The position numbers and the translations under genes are program-made. Positions 34,204 through 42,786 of a DNA stretch of 64,000 nucleotides are shown piece by piece (position 1 is the first letter of the stretch; each line of letters opens with the position of its first letter). The notes below the pieces were generated by a model. That model was not told the origin of the DNA. It worked only from the letters and a program-made list of their open reading frames with translations, and made no database searches. The stretch is taken from assembly GCA_046349035.1 (NCBI GenBank), contig JAXMDC010000003.1, forward strand, positions 372,001 to 436,000, read 5' to 3'. Source of the DNA: JAXMDC01 sp046349035. GTDB taxonomy: Bacteria; Pseudomonadota; Alphaproteobacteria; Rhizobiales; Kaistiaceae.

Positions 34204-35123
34204 TAGCCGCGCGCCAAAAGCCCGGCTTCCCACCCGAGGATGGCCCGCTTACGGGTCAGGCCCCAATGGTAGCCGGTCAGGCTGCCGCCCTTGCCGAGGA
34301 CGCGGTGGCAGGGGACGACGAAAGAGAGCGGGTTGCGGCCGACCGCGGCACCGACGGCGCGCGCCGCCTTGGGGGCGCCGATGGCCGAGGCAAGGCCGGA
34401 ATAGGTGGTCGCTCCGCCGGGGGGCACGGCGAGCAGCGCCTGCCAAACGCGGATCTCGAAATCGCTGCCGATCATGACGATGCGGAGCGGGGCATCGCGC
34501 TGCCAGCGCGGCGGATCGAAGATACGGCGGGCGAGCGGGGCGGTCGCCGCATCGTCGGCGCGGAGGGTCGCGGCCGGCCAGCGGCGGGCGAGATCGTCGA
34601 AGGCGGCGCGCTCGCCGCCCGCGTCGGCGAAGGCGAGGCCGGCGAGGCCGCGCTCGGTGGCGACGATCACCGCGCTGCCGAAGGGGCTCGCATGGACGCC
34701 CCAACGCATCAGCAGCCCCGCGCCGCGCGCCTTAAAGGCACCCGGGCTCATCGCTTCGTGCGCGACGAAAAGATCGTGCAGGCGGCCGGAGCCGGAGAGG
34801 CCGAGGTCGAGACTGGCGTCGAGCAGCGAAGCGGAGCCGGCGAGGAGGCGGCGGGCATGATCCAGCGTCACCGCCTGGAGGAAGGCCTTCGGCGTCAGCC
34901 CGGCCCAGCGCTCGAAGAGGCGGGCGAGCGCGCCCGGCGCCAAGCCGACTTCCTCGGCGATCGCTTCCAGCGATGGCTGCTCGCGCCAGGCGGTGGAGAT
35001 GAACTCGATGGCGCGGCGGACGAGCGCATAGTCGCCTGGGGGCGCGGCGGCGGCGGCCGGGGCGGCCATCGAAGCAGTGCCGATGTTAGCCGGGAGGGAT
35101 GCGTGGGAAGCGGGCATCGTCAT
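34203..35123 (-). CDS. AraC-type regulator fused to methylated-DNA-protein cysteine methyltransferase (Ada-like)
   Basis: This 306-residue protein combines an AraC-type helix-turn-helix domain (about 30-130) with an O6-alkylguanine-DNA methyltransferase domain that has the acceptor cysteine in FVVPCHRVLG. It lacks the N-terminal zinc/phosphotriester domain of full-length Ada. It should repair alkylated bases and perhaps regulate alkylation-response genes. The ATG at 35123 was chosen; other in-frame ATGs occur at 35117 and further in. Confidence 0.92.
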   Translation of the reverse strand: MTMPASHASLPANIGTASMAAPAAAAAPPGDYALVRRAIEFISTAWREQPSLEAIAEEVGLAPGALARLFERWAGLTPKAFLQAVTLDHARRLLAGSASLLDASLDLGLSGSGRLHDLFVAHEAMSPGAFKARGAGLLMRWGVHASPFGSAVIVATERGLAGLAFADAGGERAAFDDLARRWPAATLRADDAATAPLARRIFDPPRWQRDAPLRIVMIGSDFEIRVWQALLAVPPGGATTYSGLASAIGAPKAARAVGAAVGRNPLSFVVPCHRVLGKGGSLTGYHWGLTRKRAILGWEAGLLARG

Positions 35124-35176
35124 GCTCGACGGGTACTCCGCCGGGCGCCTCGCCGCCACCCGATTTCCGCGTGGGC

Positions 35177-36709
35177 TCAAGCCGCCAGCGCCCGGCGTTC
35201 GCCGGACGTGCGGTAGGAGAGCGCCTCGGCGACGTGGAGGCGGGCGACGGTCAGGCAGCCGTCGAGATCGGCGAGAGTGCGGGCGACCTTGAGGACGCGG
35301 TGATAGCCGCGGGCGGAGAGCCGCATCGCCTCGGCGGCCTGGCTGAGGAGGGCGCGGCCGGCCGGATCGGGCTCGGCCAGCGTCTCGATCAGCGCCGGCG
35401 AACAATCGGCATTGGCGGTGGCGGGCGGCGCGCCGGCCTCGGCGAAGCGCTCGGCCTGCATCTGCCGCGCTGCGGCGACGCGGGCGGCGACGACGGCGCT
35501 CGGCTCGGACTTGCCCGGCGCGATCATGTCGGCGGCGGTGACCGCCGGCACGTCGATGCGGATGTCGATGCGGTCGAGGAAGGGGCCGGAGAGGCGCGCC
35601 TGGTAGTCGTCGGCGCAGCGCGGGCCGCGCTTGCAGCTATGGCCGGGCTCGCCGGCGAGGCCGCAGCGGCAGGGGTTCATCGCCGCCACCAATTGCACGC
35701 GGGCGGGATAGGAGACGCGGTGATTGGCGCGCGCGATCACCGCCTCGCGGCTCTCCAGCGGCTGGCGGAGCGAATCCAGAACCTGCGGCGCGAATTCGGG
35801 GAGTTCGTCGAGGAAGAGGACGCCGCAATGGGCGAGCGAGACTTCGCCCGGCCGGACGCGGAGGCCGCCGCCGACCATCGCCGCCATCGAGGCGGAGTGA
35901 TGCGGGGCGCGGAAGGGCCGGCGGGCGGTGAGCGCGCCGCCGGAAATCTCGCCGGCGACCGAGGCGATCATCGACACCTCAAGGAGTTCGCGCGGCATCA
36001 GCGGCGGCAGGATCGACGGCAGGCGGCTCGCCAGCATCGACTTGCCGGCGCCGGGCGGGCCGATCATCAGGAGGTTGTGGCCGCCGGCGGCGGCGACTTC
36101 GAGCGCCCGCTTGGCGCTCTCCTGGCCTTTGACGTCGGCAAGGTCGGGCAGCGCCGCCGACGGCTCGGCGATGGCGGGCTGCGGCCGCGCCAGGAGCTGC
36201 GTCCCCTTGAAGTGGTTGGCGATGGCAATCAGGCTGCGCGGTGCCAGCACCGCCATCTCGCCGCTCGCCCAGGCCGCCTCGGGGCCGCAGGCGGCGGGGC
36301 AGATCAGGCCGCGGCCGAGGGCGTTGGCGCCGACCGCCGCCGGCAGGACGCCCGACACCGGGGCGATGGTGCCGTCGAGGGCGAGTTCGCCGACGACGAC
36401 ATAGTCCTCCAGCCGGTGACCGGGGAGCGCGCCGAGCGAGGCCATCAGGCCGAGGGCGATGGCAAGGTCGTAGTGGCTCCCCTCCTTGGGAAGGTCGGCC
36501 GGGGCGAGGTTGACGGTGATGCGCTTCGACGGCAGGCCGAGGCCGGACGCGTGCAGCGCCGCGCTGACCCGCTCGCGGCTCTCCGCCACTGCCTTGTCGC
36601 CGAGGCCGACGACGGTGAAGCGCTGCGCGCCCGGCGCGATATGCACCTGGACGTCGACCGGCACGGCGTCGATGCCGTTGAACGCAACGGTAGTGACGTG
36701 GCTGACCAT
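35177..36709 (-). CDS. comM: YifB/ComM-family Mg-chelatase-like ATPase
   Basis: This 510-residue AAA+ protein has an N-terminal Lon-protease-like fold (VDVQVHIAPG, GLGDKAVAESRERV), Walker A GPPGAGKSMLA, Walker B GVLFLDELPEF and a C-terminal four-cysteine segment (CRCGLAGEPGHSC). In naturally competent bacteria ComM helps branch migration during transformation. The ATG at 36709 gives the family length. The reading frame stays open far upstream, but that part is antisense to other genes. Confidence 0.95.
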   Translation of the reverse strand: MVSHVTTVAFNGIDAVPVDVQVHIAPGAQRFTVVGLGDKAVAESRERVSAALHASGLGLPSKRITVNLAPADLPKEGSHYDLAIALGLMASLGALPGHRLEDYVVVGELALDGTIAPVSGVLPAAVGANALGRGLICPAACGPEAAWASGEMAVLAPRSLIAIANHFKGTQLLARPQPAIAEPSAALPDLADVKGQESAKRALEVAAAGGHNLLMIGPPGAGKSMLASRLPSILPPLMPRELLEVSMIASVAGEISGGALTARRPFRAPHHSASMAAMVGGGLRVRPGEVSLAHCGVLFLDELPEFAPQVLDSLRQPLESREAVIARANHRVSYPARVQLVAAMNPCRCGLAGEPGHSCKRGPRCADDYQARLSGPFLDRIDIRIDVPAVTAADMIAPGKSEPSAVVAARVAAARQMQAERFAEAGAPPATANADCSPALIETLAEPDPAGRALLSQAAEAMRLSARGYHRVLKVARTLADLDGCLTVARLHVAEALSYRTSGERRALAA

Positions 36710-36832
36710 CTCTCGGCTCCCGGTTGCGGAGGTTAGCGCCTTTCGTCGCCGAGAACAATCCATGAACATCCCCTCGCCCCGGCCCCGCCGTCGTGCTAGG
36801 GAGCGCCGGGCAGCGACGGACCTTTTGCGGCG

Positions 36833-37393
36833 ATGGCTGAGATCACCCTCCTCGACGACGCGACGCGGCCGAAGGCGCCGCGGATCGGCGGCCTCACGGC
36901 GACGCAGCGGGCGCGGGGGAAGCGCCTGGCGCTGTTTCACCGCCTGCACCTGCAGCAGCTCGGCGAGGTCAAGCGGGCGATGGCGGCGGTCGAGCGCGGC
37001 GAGGCCGAGGCGGCCACGCTCGGCGCGGCGATCGCCAGCCTGCCGATGGCCGCCAACTACCGCGCCTTCGGCAATCTCTGCGGCGAGGAATGCGCCGTGC
37101 TGACGGCACACCACACGATTGAGGACCGGGCGCTGTTCCCGGTGCTGCAGGCGCGCGGCACCGAAGGCCTGCGGCGTGTCGTCGACCGCCTGCAGCAGGA
37201 GCACCACGTGGTGCACGCGCTGATCGAGGCGCTGGAGGAGGCGGCGGAGCGGCTCATCCGCCAAGCGGACGGCGCGGCGTTCGCCGAGGCCAAGGAGCGC
37301 TTCCAGACTCTGGAGCGGGTGGTGCGCTCGCATTTCGGCTACGAGGAAACCGAACTCGAAGACGCCCTCGGGTTTCTCGGGATCGAGATCTAG
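36833..37393 (+). CDS. hemerythrin HHE domain protein
   Basis: This 186-residue all-helical protein has the di-iron ligand pattern of bacterial hemerythrins: a first His in FHRLH, H-x3-E in HHTIEDRALFP, His in EEHHVVH-type segment (QEHHVVHALIE), and a final HFGYEE. The role may be oxygen, NO or iron sensing; none can be chosen from sequence. It is divergent from comM, and its stop shares CTAG with convergent gshB. Confidence 0.88.
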   Translation: MAEITLLDDATRPKAPRIGGLTATQRARGKRLALFHRLHLQQLGEVKRAMAAVERGEAEAATLGAAIASLPMAANYRAFGNLCGEECAVLTAHHTIEDRALFPVLQARGTEGLRRVVDRLQQEHHVVHALIEALEEAAERLIRQADGAAFAEAKERFQTLERVVRSHFGYEETELEDALGFLGIEI

Positions 37394-38331
37394 GCGCGTT
37401 TCGCTTCGATCGCGTCCCAGAGAAGGGCGGCGATGTCGGGGCCGCCGAAGCGCTTCACTTCGCGGATGCCGGTCGGCGAGGTGACGTTGATCTCGGTGAG
37501 GTAGTCGCCGATCACGTCGATGCCGACGAAGAGGAAGCCGCGACGCTGCAGCTCGGGGCCGATGCGCTCGCCGATCTCGCGCTCGCGCGGCGTGATCGTC
37601 GTCGCCTCGGGGCGGCCGCCGACATGCATGTTGGAGCGCGACTCGCCCGCCGCCGGGACGCGGTTGATGGCGCCGACGATCTTGCCGTCGACGAGGACGA
37701 TGCGCTTGTCGCCCTGGCGGACCGCCGGGAGATAGCGCTGGACGACGATGGCGTCGCGATAGGCGGTGGCGAAGATTTCCAGGAGCGCGCCGAGATTCTC
37801 GTCGCCCTCGCCGAGGCGGAACACGCCGGCGCCGCCATTGCCGTAGAGCGGCTTCAGGATGATGTCGCCGTGTTCGCGGCGGAAGGCCCTGATCTCCTCG
37901 GCGTCGCGGGTGATCAATGTCGGCGGCATCAGGTCGGGGAATTCGGTGACGAAGAGCTTCTCCGGGGCGTTCCGCACCTCGGCCGGATCGTTGACGACGA
38001 GGGTCTTGGGGTGAAGGCGCTCCAGGATGTAGGTGGTCGTCAGATAGGCCATGTCGAAGGGCGGGTCCTGGCGGAGCAGGACGACATCGACGGCGGCAAG
38101 GTCGATGAGTTCGGGCGGCGCCAGAGCGAAGTGGCGGCCCGGTTCGTCGCGGACGGTCACCGGTTCGGCCCGCGCCTCGACGCGGCCGCTCCGCAGCGTC
38201 AGGCGGTCCGGCGTATAGTGGTAGAGGCGGTGGCCGCGCCGCTGCCCCTCCAGCATCAGCGCGAAGGTCGAGTCGCCGGCGACATTGATGCCGCGGATAT
38301 GATCCATCTGCACGGCGACGGTGAGCGGCAT
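37390..38331 (-). CDS. gshB: glutathione synthetase
   Basis: This 313-residue ATP-grasp enzyme joins glycine to gamma-glutamylcysteine. Hallmarks are QMDHIRGINVAGDSTFAL, LRQDPPFDMAYL, ILKPLYGNGGAGVFR and the C-terminal EINVTSPTGIRE. Length is that of the bacterial enzyme. It belongs to the conserved alphaproteobacterial run rsmI-yraN-gshB on the minus strand. Confidence 0.97.
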   Translation of the reverse strand: MPLTVAVQMDHIRGINVAGDSTFALMLEGQRRGHRLYHYTPDRLTLRSGRVEARAEPVTVRDEPGRHFALAPPELIDLAAVDVVLLRQDPPFDMAYLTTTYILERLHPKTLVVNDPAEVRNAPEKLFVTEFPDLMPPTLITRDAEEIRAFRREHGDIILKPLYGNGGAGVFRLGEGDENLGALLEIFATAYRDAIVVQRYLPAVRQGDKRIVLVDGKIVGAINRVPAAGESRSNMHVGGRPEATTITPREREIGERIGPELQRRGFLFVGIDVIGDYLTEINVTSPTGIREVKRFGGPDIAALLWDAIEAKRA

Positions 38332-38396
38332 CTCCGGTCCTCTTTCGGCGGTGGCGGGCGAGGCTTAGCGAGCCCCGCCGGGAGAGGCAAATCGCG

Positions 38397-38783
38397 TCAT
38401 CGGCCGTCGGCGTCGAAGGCGGCGGGAAGGTGCCGCGGCAGCCGCCAGGGGACGACCACGACGATATCGAAGCGGAGGCCGCGATCTGCGGCCTCGGGGT
38501 GGCGGGCGAGCCAGGCCTCGGCGGCGCGGGCGATGCGGGCGCGGGCGGCCGGGGTGACCGCGGCAATCGCCGCGTCGGCATCGGCGCGCCGCTTCACCTC
38601 GACGAAGGCGACGGTGTCGCCGCGGCTGGCGATGAGGTCGACCTCGCCGACCGGCGTCTTGAAGCGGCGTTCGAGCAGGCGATAGCCCTTGAGGCGAAGG
38701 AAGAGGCCGGCGAGGGCCTCGGCGGAACGGCCGCTCCGCTCGCGGGCGCGGCGGCGCTCGCCCGGCGAGAGATCAGGCGCCAT
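38397..38783 (-). CDS. yraN: YraN family (UPF0102) nuclease-like protein
   Basis: This 128-residue protein has the restriction-endonuclease-like pattern of UPF0102: GEVDLIASRGDTVAFVEVKRR, with Asp, Glu and Lys in nuclease positions. It overlaps the end of rsmI by 11 bases. The family is widely paired with rsmI; its function is not established. Confidence 0.93.
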   Translation of the reverse strand: MAPDLSPGERRRARERSGRSAEALAGLFLRLKGYRLLERRFKTPVGEVDLIASRGDTVAFVEVKRRADADAAIAAVTPAARARIARAAEAWLARHPEAADRGLRFDIVVVVPWRLPRHLPAAFDADGR

Positions 38784-39678
38784 CTCTGCCGCCCTTCAGC
38801 GCCAGGGCGCGGGCGTAAAGGCGGCGGCGCGGCAGGCCCATCTCTTCGGCGGCGAGGGCGGCGGCGGCCGACACTGAGTGGTCGGCGAGAAGTTCGGCGA
38901 GGCGGCGGTCGATCTCGGCGCCGTCGGGCTCGCCGGCAGGCGGCGGCGGGCCGACGAGGACGACGATCTCGCCCTTCACCGCACCCTCGGCGGCGAAGCG
39001 GGCGGCAAGCGCGGCGAGGCCGTCGCGGAGCACCGTCTCGTGCAGCTTGGTCAGTTCGCGGGCGACCGCCGCCGGACGGTCGGCGCCGAGTTCGGCGGCC
39101 ATGTCGGCGAGCGATTCGGCAAGGCGGTGCGGCGCCTCGTAGAACACCAGCGTCGCCTCGTGCGCGGCAAGGTCGCGGAGGCGGCGGCGCCGGGCCTCGG
39201 CCTTTTGCGGCAGGAAGCCGTCGAAATGCACGGCAGCGGTGGCAAGGCCGGAGATCGACAGCGCCGCCGTCAGCGCCGAGGCGCCGGGGACGGCAAAGAC
39301 CGGATGGCCGGCGGCGACCGCCGCGGCGACCAGGCGCTCGCCGGGGTCGGAGACGAGGGGCGTCCCGGCATCGCTGACCAGCGCCACCGCCTTGCCCTCG
39401 GCGAGGAGGCCGAGGATGCGCTCGGCCTGCCGGGCTTCGTTGTGGGCGTGGTAGGCGAGGAGCGGCGTTTCGATGGCGTAACGCTCCGTCAGGCGGCGGG
39501 TGACGCGGGTGTCCTCGCAGGCGACGAGGTCGGCGGCGGCGAGCGTCTGCAAGGCGCGGAGAGTGACGTCGCCGAGATTGCCGATGGGCGTGGCGACGAC
39601 ATAGAGGCCGGCCGCCAGCGTCGGCGCGGCGTATGGGTGCGGCTCGATGCGATAGGTCGGCCGGCGTTCGTCGGACAT
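38773..39678 (-). CDS. rsmI: 16S rRNA (cytidine1402-2'-O)-methyltransferase
   Basis: This 301-residue SAM-dependent enzyme methylates C1402 of 16S rRNA. It has GLYVVATPIGNLGD, ACEDTRVTRRL, VALVSDAGTPLVSDPG and a C-terminal YARALALKG-type tail. It is divergent from the lipoprotein gene over a 136-base gap that holds a strong promoter for that gene. Confidence 0.96.
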   Translation of the reverse strand: MSDERRPTYRIEPHPYAAPTLAAGLYVVATPIGNLGDVTLRALQTLAAADLVACEDTRVTRRLTERYAIETPLLAYHAHNEARQAERILGLLAEGKAVALVSDAGTPLVSDPGERLVAAAVAAGHPVFAVPGASALTAALSISGLATAAVHFDGFLPQKAEARRRRLRDLAAHEATLVFYEAPHRLAESLADMAAELGADRPAAVARELTKLHETVLRDGLAALAARFAAEGAVKGEIVVLVGPPPPAGEPDGAEIDRRLAELLADHSVSAAAALAAEEMGLPRRRLYARALALKGGRDGA

Positions 39679-39748
39679 CTCTTCGGGTCGATCCGGCGGA
39701 TGGTTGTTCTGTGCCGCGGCGCCTTGCTCTTACCGTGTTCACGGGGTT

Positions 39749-39776
39749 TTGACACGAGGTCGATCATCCTTATGAT
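39749..39776 (+). promoter_or_regulatory. sigma-70-type promoter for the LpoA-like gene
   Basis: A perfect -35 box TTGACA (39749-39754) and a -10 box TATGAT (39771-39776) are 16 bases apart. Transcription would begin near 39783, about 32 bases before the GTG start, leaving room for the GAGGAGG ribosome-binding site. This is the best promoter match I saw in the window. Confidence 0.75.
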
Positions 39777-39814
39777 TCGACGATAAGGGCCGGGCGAGCG
39801 GCCGAGGAGGCAGA

Positions 39815-41053
39815 GTGCGCGGGGACACTTCGACACGAGCGATCCGCCTCGGCGGCGCGGGGGCGGCGCTCCTGGCGCTGGCGCTCGGGGCCTGCAGCGT
39901 TGGCGGGCTCGGCGGCTTGGGCGGCGGCGCCCCCGCCTCGGCGCCGGCCGATCCGTTTGCCGCGGCGGCACCCACCGGCCCGGCGGTCGGCAACGCGCCG
40001 GTGACCGGCGAGGTGCTGGGCAACGGCTCCGTGCGGGTCGCCATGCTGCTGCCGCTGACGGCGACCGGCAACACCGGCACGGTGGCGCAGGACATCAAGA
40101 ACGCCGCCGCGCTCGCCATCAAGGAGCTGCGCAACGCCGATATCCAGGTGATGATCAAGGACGACCGCGGCACCGCCGACGGCGCCCGCGCCGCGGCCAG
40201 CGAAGCGATCGACCAGGGGGCCGAACTGATCCTCGGGCCGCTGATCGCCTCGGCGGTGAACGGGGCGGCGAGCGTGGCGCGGGGCGCCAATGTGCCGGTG
40301 GTGGCGTTTTCCACGGATTCCACAACCGCCTCATCGCGCGGCGTCTATCTCCTCTCCTTCCTGCCGCAGCCGGACGTCGAGCGGGTGATCGCCTATTCCG
40401 CCTCGCGCGGCCGCCGGGCGATTGCCGCCCTCCTCCCCAATAACGGCTACGGCACGGTGGTCGAGGCGGCGCTGCACAAGGCGGCGGGTACCGCCGGCGC
40501 CGACCTGGTGGCGATCCTGCGCTACGACCTCGACCGCGGGTCGATGCAGTCGAAGGCGACGGAGATCGCCGCCATCGCCAAGGCCGGGCGGGTGAACGCG
40601 ATCTTCGTTCCCGACGCCGGCGACGCGGCGCCGTTCATCGCCGACATCCTCGCCGCGCAAGGGGTGCGCCAGCCGACCGTCGCGCTGCTCGGCAGCGCGC
40701 AGTGGGACGACCCGCGCTTCCTCAACAACTCCAACCTCAACGGCGCCTTCTTCCCGGCGCCCGACCGGAGCGGCTTTTCCGCCTTCGCCGCCAAGTTCCA
40801 GTCGGAATACGGCAAATCGCCGGTGCGGCAGGCGAGCATCGGCTACGACGCCATCAGCCTCGCCGCCGGGCTCAATGCCGGCTTCGGCACGCAGCGCTTC
40901 TCCAGCGCCACGCTCGGCACCGCGCAGGGCTTCGTCGGCGTCGACGGCGTCTACCGCTTCAATGCCGACGGCACCAACCAGCGGGCGCTCGCCATCTACA
41001 CCATCGACCGCGGCAAAACGCAGGTGGTCGACCCGGCGCCGACGGCGTTCTAG
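39815..41053 (+). CDS. penicillin-binding protein activator (LpoA/YraM-like) lipoprotein
   Basis: This 412-residue lipoprotein has a lipobox LALGAC with Cys27 and a Gly/Ala-rich spacer. A periplasmic-binding-protein-like domain then runs from VRVAMLLPLTATGNTG to the end. It matches the C-terminal half of LpoA, which activates a class A PBP from the outer membrane, and it lies beside rsmI and yraN as in E. coli. The GTG start follows GAGGAGG. The N-terminal TPR half of LpoA is absent, as is common in alphaproteobacteria. Confidence 0.88.
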   Translation: MRGDTSTRAIRLGGAGAALLALALGACSVGGLGGLGGGAPASAPADPFAAAAPTGPAVGNAPVTGEVLGNGSVRVAMLLPLTATGNTGTVAQDIKNAAALAIKELRNADIQVMIKDDRGTADGARAAASEAIDQGAELILGPLIASAVNGAASVARGANVPVVAFSTDSTTASSRGVYLLSFLPQPDVERVIAYSASRGRRAIAALLPNNGYGTVVEAALHKAAGTAGADLVAILRYDLDRGSMQSKATEIAAIAKAGRVNAIFVPDAGDAAPFIADILAAQGVRQPTVALLGSAQWDDPRFLNNSNLNGAFFPAPDRSGFSAFAAKFQSEYGKSPVRQASIGYDAISLAAGLNAGFGTQRFSSATLGTAQGFVGVDGVYRFNADGTNQRALAIYTIDRGKTQVVDPAPTAF

Positions 41054-41081
41054 CGGCGCCGCCCGGGCGGCGGGGGACCCC

Positions 41082-41205
41082 AGCGGTTGCGCGGTTGCGA
41101 GCGGTTGCGCGAGGGCCTGCAACCGTTAAGTCTTTGTGCCACCACGCTTTTCAGGAGCGGTTGCGCGGTTGCGCGGGTTTTCGGGGGGTATGGAGGCCCC
41201 CCTCC
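41082..41205 (-). repeat. GCAACCG-rich interspersed repeat, copy A (inverted)
   Basis: Read on the minus strand this has the same blocks, in the same order, as copies B and C. They are a GGGGGG-x8-CCCCCC hairpin around CCTCCATA, then GAAAACCCGC with two GCAACCG units and CTCCT. A variable stretch of about 20 bases and the block GACTTAACGGTTGCA (41132-41118) follow, then three more GCAACCG units. It lies between the LpoA-like gene and the glycosyltransferase gene and fills most of that 224-base gap. It carries no plausible gene. Confidence 0.85.
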
Positions 41206-41277
41206 CCTCGCCGGTGACGGCTCCTGCAACGGTCGACCTTCCTCACCCAGCCGCTAGCCGCCAAAGGAGCCGGTGCC

Positions 41278-42204
41278 GTGCTGATCGTCTCCGCCGCCGA
41301 CGAGCGTTACGTGCCGCATTTCGCGGCGCTGCTCCACTCGATCTCGGCCCATGCGCCAGGCGCCGACCTGCACCTCCTCAATTGCGGCATCGCGCCGGCG
41401 ACACTGGCGATCCTCGCCGCCTTTGCCGACCGGCTCGGCGTCGCGCTCGCGGTCACAGGCGTCGATACCGCGCGCTTCGCCGAACTGCCGACCAACAACC
41501 AATGGAGCGCCGCGATCTATGCGCGGCTGCTGATCCCCGATCTGTTTTCGTCCGCCGAGCGCGCGCTCTATCTCGACGCCGATTGCGTGGTGGTGGGCGA
41601 TCTCGGCGACCTCTGGCACACCGATCTGCGGGACGCCGCGATCGGCGGCGTCTACGACCACGCTGTCATCGTGGAGCGCCGGGCCGGCATCCCGCTCTCA
41701 ACCTATGTCAATTCCGGCGTCCTCCTGATGAACCTCCCGGTGTGGCGGCGCGAGCAGCTGAGCACGGCCGCCGTTAGGTTCCTGCGCAGCCATCCCGGAG
41801 CGGCCTTTCCCGATCAGACGGCGATCAGTGCCGCCTGCGCCGGCCGCATTCGTCACTTGGACGAGCGCTGGAACTTCCAGCTCGGCGCCAGCCATTCGGT
41901 GCTGAGCTGGGTCGGGCCGCGCATCGTGCATTGCACCGACCCGGCCAAGCCCTGGCTCCATCGCGATGCGTTCCTGGGCGAGCTCTATCGCTGCCACCGC
42001 CGCCAGACGCCGTTTTCACTCGACGAGTCGCGTGCCGTCCACCGCTCAAGCGCGCGGGTGCTGCTCGCCATGCTCGGCGGACGGCGCAAGTATTGGTACC
42101 GATTTCTCACCGCGCGGCGCTGGCGCGCCTTTGTCGAGGCGTATGTCGCCGCCCACGGCGGCGCCGCCGAGAAGGCGAAGCGCGTTAGCGGCGAGAGCCC
42201 CTAG
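41278..42204 (+). CDS. family 8 glycosyltransferase
   Basis: This 308-residue protein has the GT8 layout (galactosyl/glucosyltransferases of the LgtC/RfaJ type). It starts with a short Rossmann opening, then the Asp-x-Asp metal site at 100-102 (YLDADCVVVGDL), YVNSGVLLMNL, and FPDQTAISAAC. The GTG start follows AAAGGAG. It probably adds a sugar to LPS or another surface glycan; donor and acceptor are unknown. Copies of an interspersed repeat lie on both sides in inverted orientation, which suggests the gene was inserted or is a mobile cargo. Confidence 0.88.
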   Translation: MLIVSAADERYVPHFAALLHSISAHAPGADLHLLNCGIAPATLAILAAFADRLGVALAVTGVDTARFAELPTNNQWSAAIYARLLIPDLFSSAERALYLDADCVVVGDLGDLWHTDLRDAAIGGVYDHAVIVERRAGIPLSTYVNSGVLLMNLPVWRREQLSTAAVRFLRSHPGAAFPDQTAISAACAGRIRHLDERWNFQLGASHSVLSWVGPRIVHCTDPAKPWLHRDAFLGELYRCHRRQTPFSLDESRAVHRSSARVLLAMLGGRRKYWYRFLTARRWRAFVEAYVAAHGGAAEKAKRVSGESP

Positions 42205-42233
42205 CCTGCCCGGCGAGATCCGGCTGGCGACCG

Positions 42234-42355
42234 GGAGGGGGGCACACATACCCCCCGAAACCCGCGCAACCGCGCAACCGCTCCAGAAACTATCGCTACA
42301 TCAATGACTTAACGGTTGCACGCGCTCCAGCAACCGCTCGCAACCGCTGGCAACC
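42234..42355 (+). repeat. GCAACCG-rich interspersed repeat, copy B
   Basis: This copy has ATACCCCCCGAAACCCGC, two GCAACCG units, a ~20-base variable spacer, TGACTTAACGGTTGCA (42305-42320) and three further GCAACCG units. It follows the glycosyltransferase gene by about 30 bases and abuts copy C head-to-tail. Compared with copies A and C its left end (GGGGCACACATA) has diverged. Confidence 0.85.
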
Positions 42356-42495
42356 GGGAGGGGGGGCCTCCATACCCCCCGAAAACCCGCGCAACCGCGC
42401 AACCGCTCCTAAAACTCAAGTCGGCACAATGACTTAACGGTTGCACACCCTCCGGCAACCGATCGCAACCGCCGGCAACCGCTTCGGCAACCGCT
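42356..42495 (+). repeat. GCAACCG-rich interspersed repeat, copy C
   Basis: This copy is directly repeated after B. It is the closest match to A, sharing GGGGGGCCTCCATACCCCCC and the following GAAAACCCGC block exactly. It has TGACTTAACGGTTGCA at 42430-42445 and ends with four GCAACCG units (one altered). Together with B it makes up about half of the 582-base gap between the glycosyltransferase and aldolase genes. Confidence 0.85.
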
Positions 42496-42718
42496 CGGCG
42501 CCTCTGCCGCAGGGCGGAGGAGGAACCGGGAGGGTGCCCCGCAGGCGCGCCAACGACGAAGAACCGCTAGCACGCGGGCGGCGGGCGGCCGTTCCACAAT
42601 TGCGCGAGGCGGCGGAGCGCCCCACCGATCACTTTGACGTGCGCGGGCGCGGCGCGGCCAACCGCGGAAATAGCGGGTTTCCCGCTGCCTCGGCGAAGGG
42701 CCCGCTCGCGTCGTCGCA
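42496..42718. other. rest of the 582-base non-coding gap
   Basis: After repeat C this stretch holds no reading frame with coding character, no RNA gene I recognise and no clear hairpin terminator. It leads to the promoter and ribosome-binding site of the aldolase-family gene. Confidence 0.5.
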
Positions 42719-42748
42719 TTGACGGGAGCCCCGGCGCTTTCCTACGAT
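42719..42748 (+). promoter_or_regulatory. candidate sigma-70 promoter of the aldolase-family gene
   Basis: TTGACG (42719-42724) and TACGAT (42743-42748) are spaced by 18 bases. Transcription would begin near 42755, 32 bases before the ATG at 42787, with AAGGGAGGG as ribosome-binding site. Confidence 0.55.
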
Positions 42749-42786
42749 TGAGCCTAGCGCAGGACGCGCCAAGGGAGGGTTTGAGA

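Noticed and set aside
36710..38581. Upstream extension of comM to a 1134-residue protein
   Set aside because: The extra part is antisense to the hemerythrin gene and out of frame with gshB; ComM is complete from 36709.
41082..42495. GCAACCG repeats as a CRISPR array or plasmid-type origin iterons
   Set aside because: Units are too short and irregular for CRISPR, and there are no cas or rep genes. Spacing is not that of a known origin.
42409..42625. Small minus-strand open frames in the repeat region
   Set aside because: They arise only from the GCAACCG repeats and lack ribosome-binding sites.
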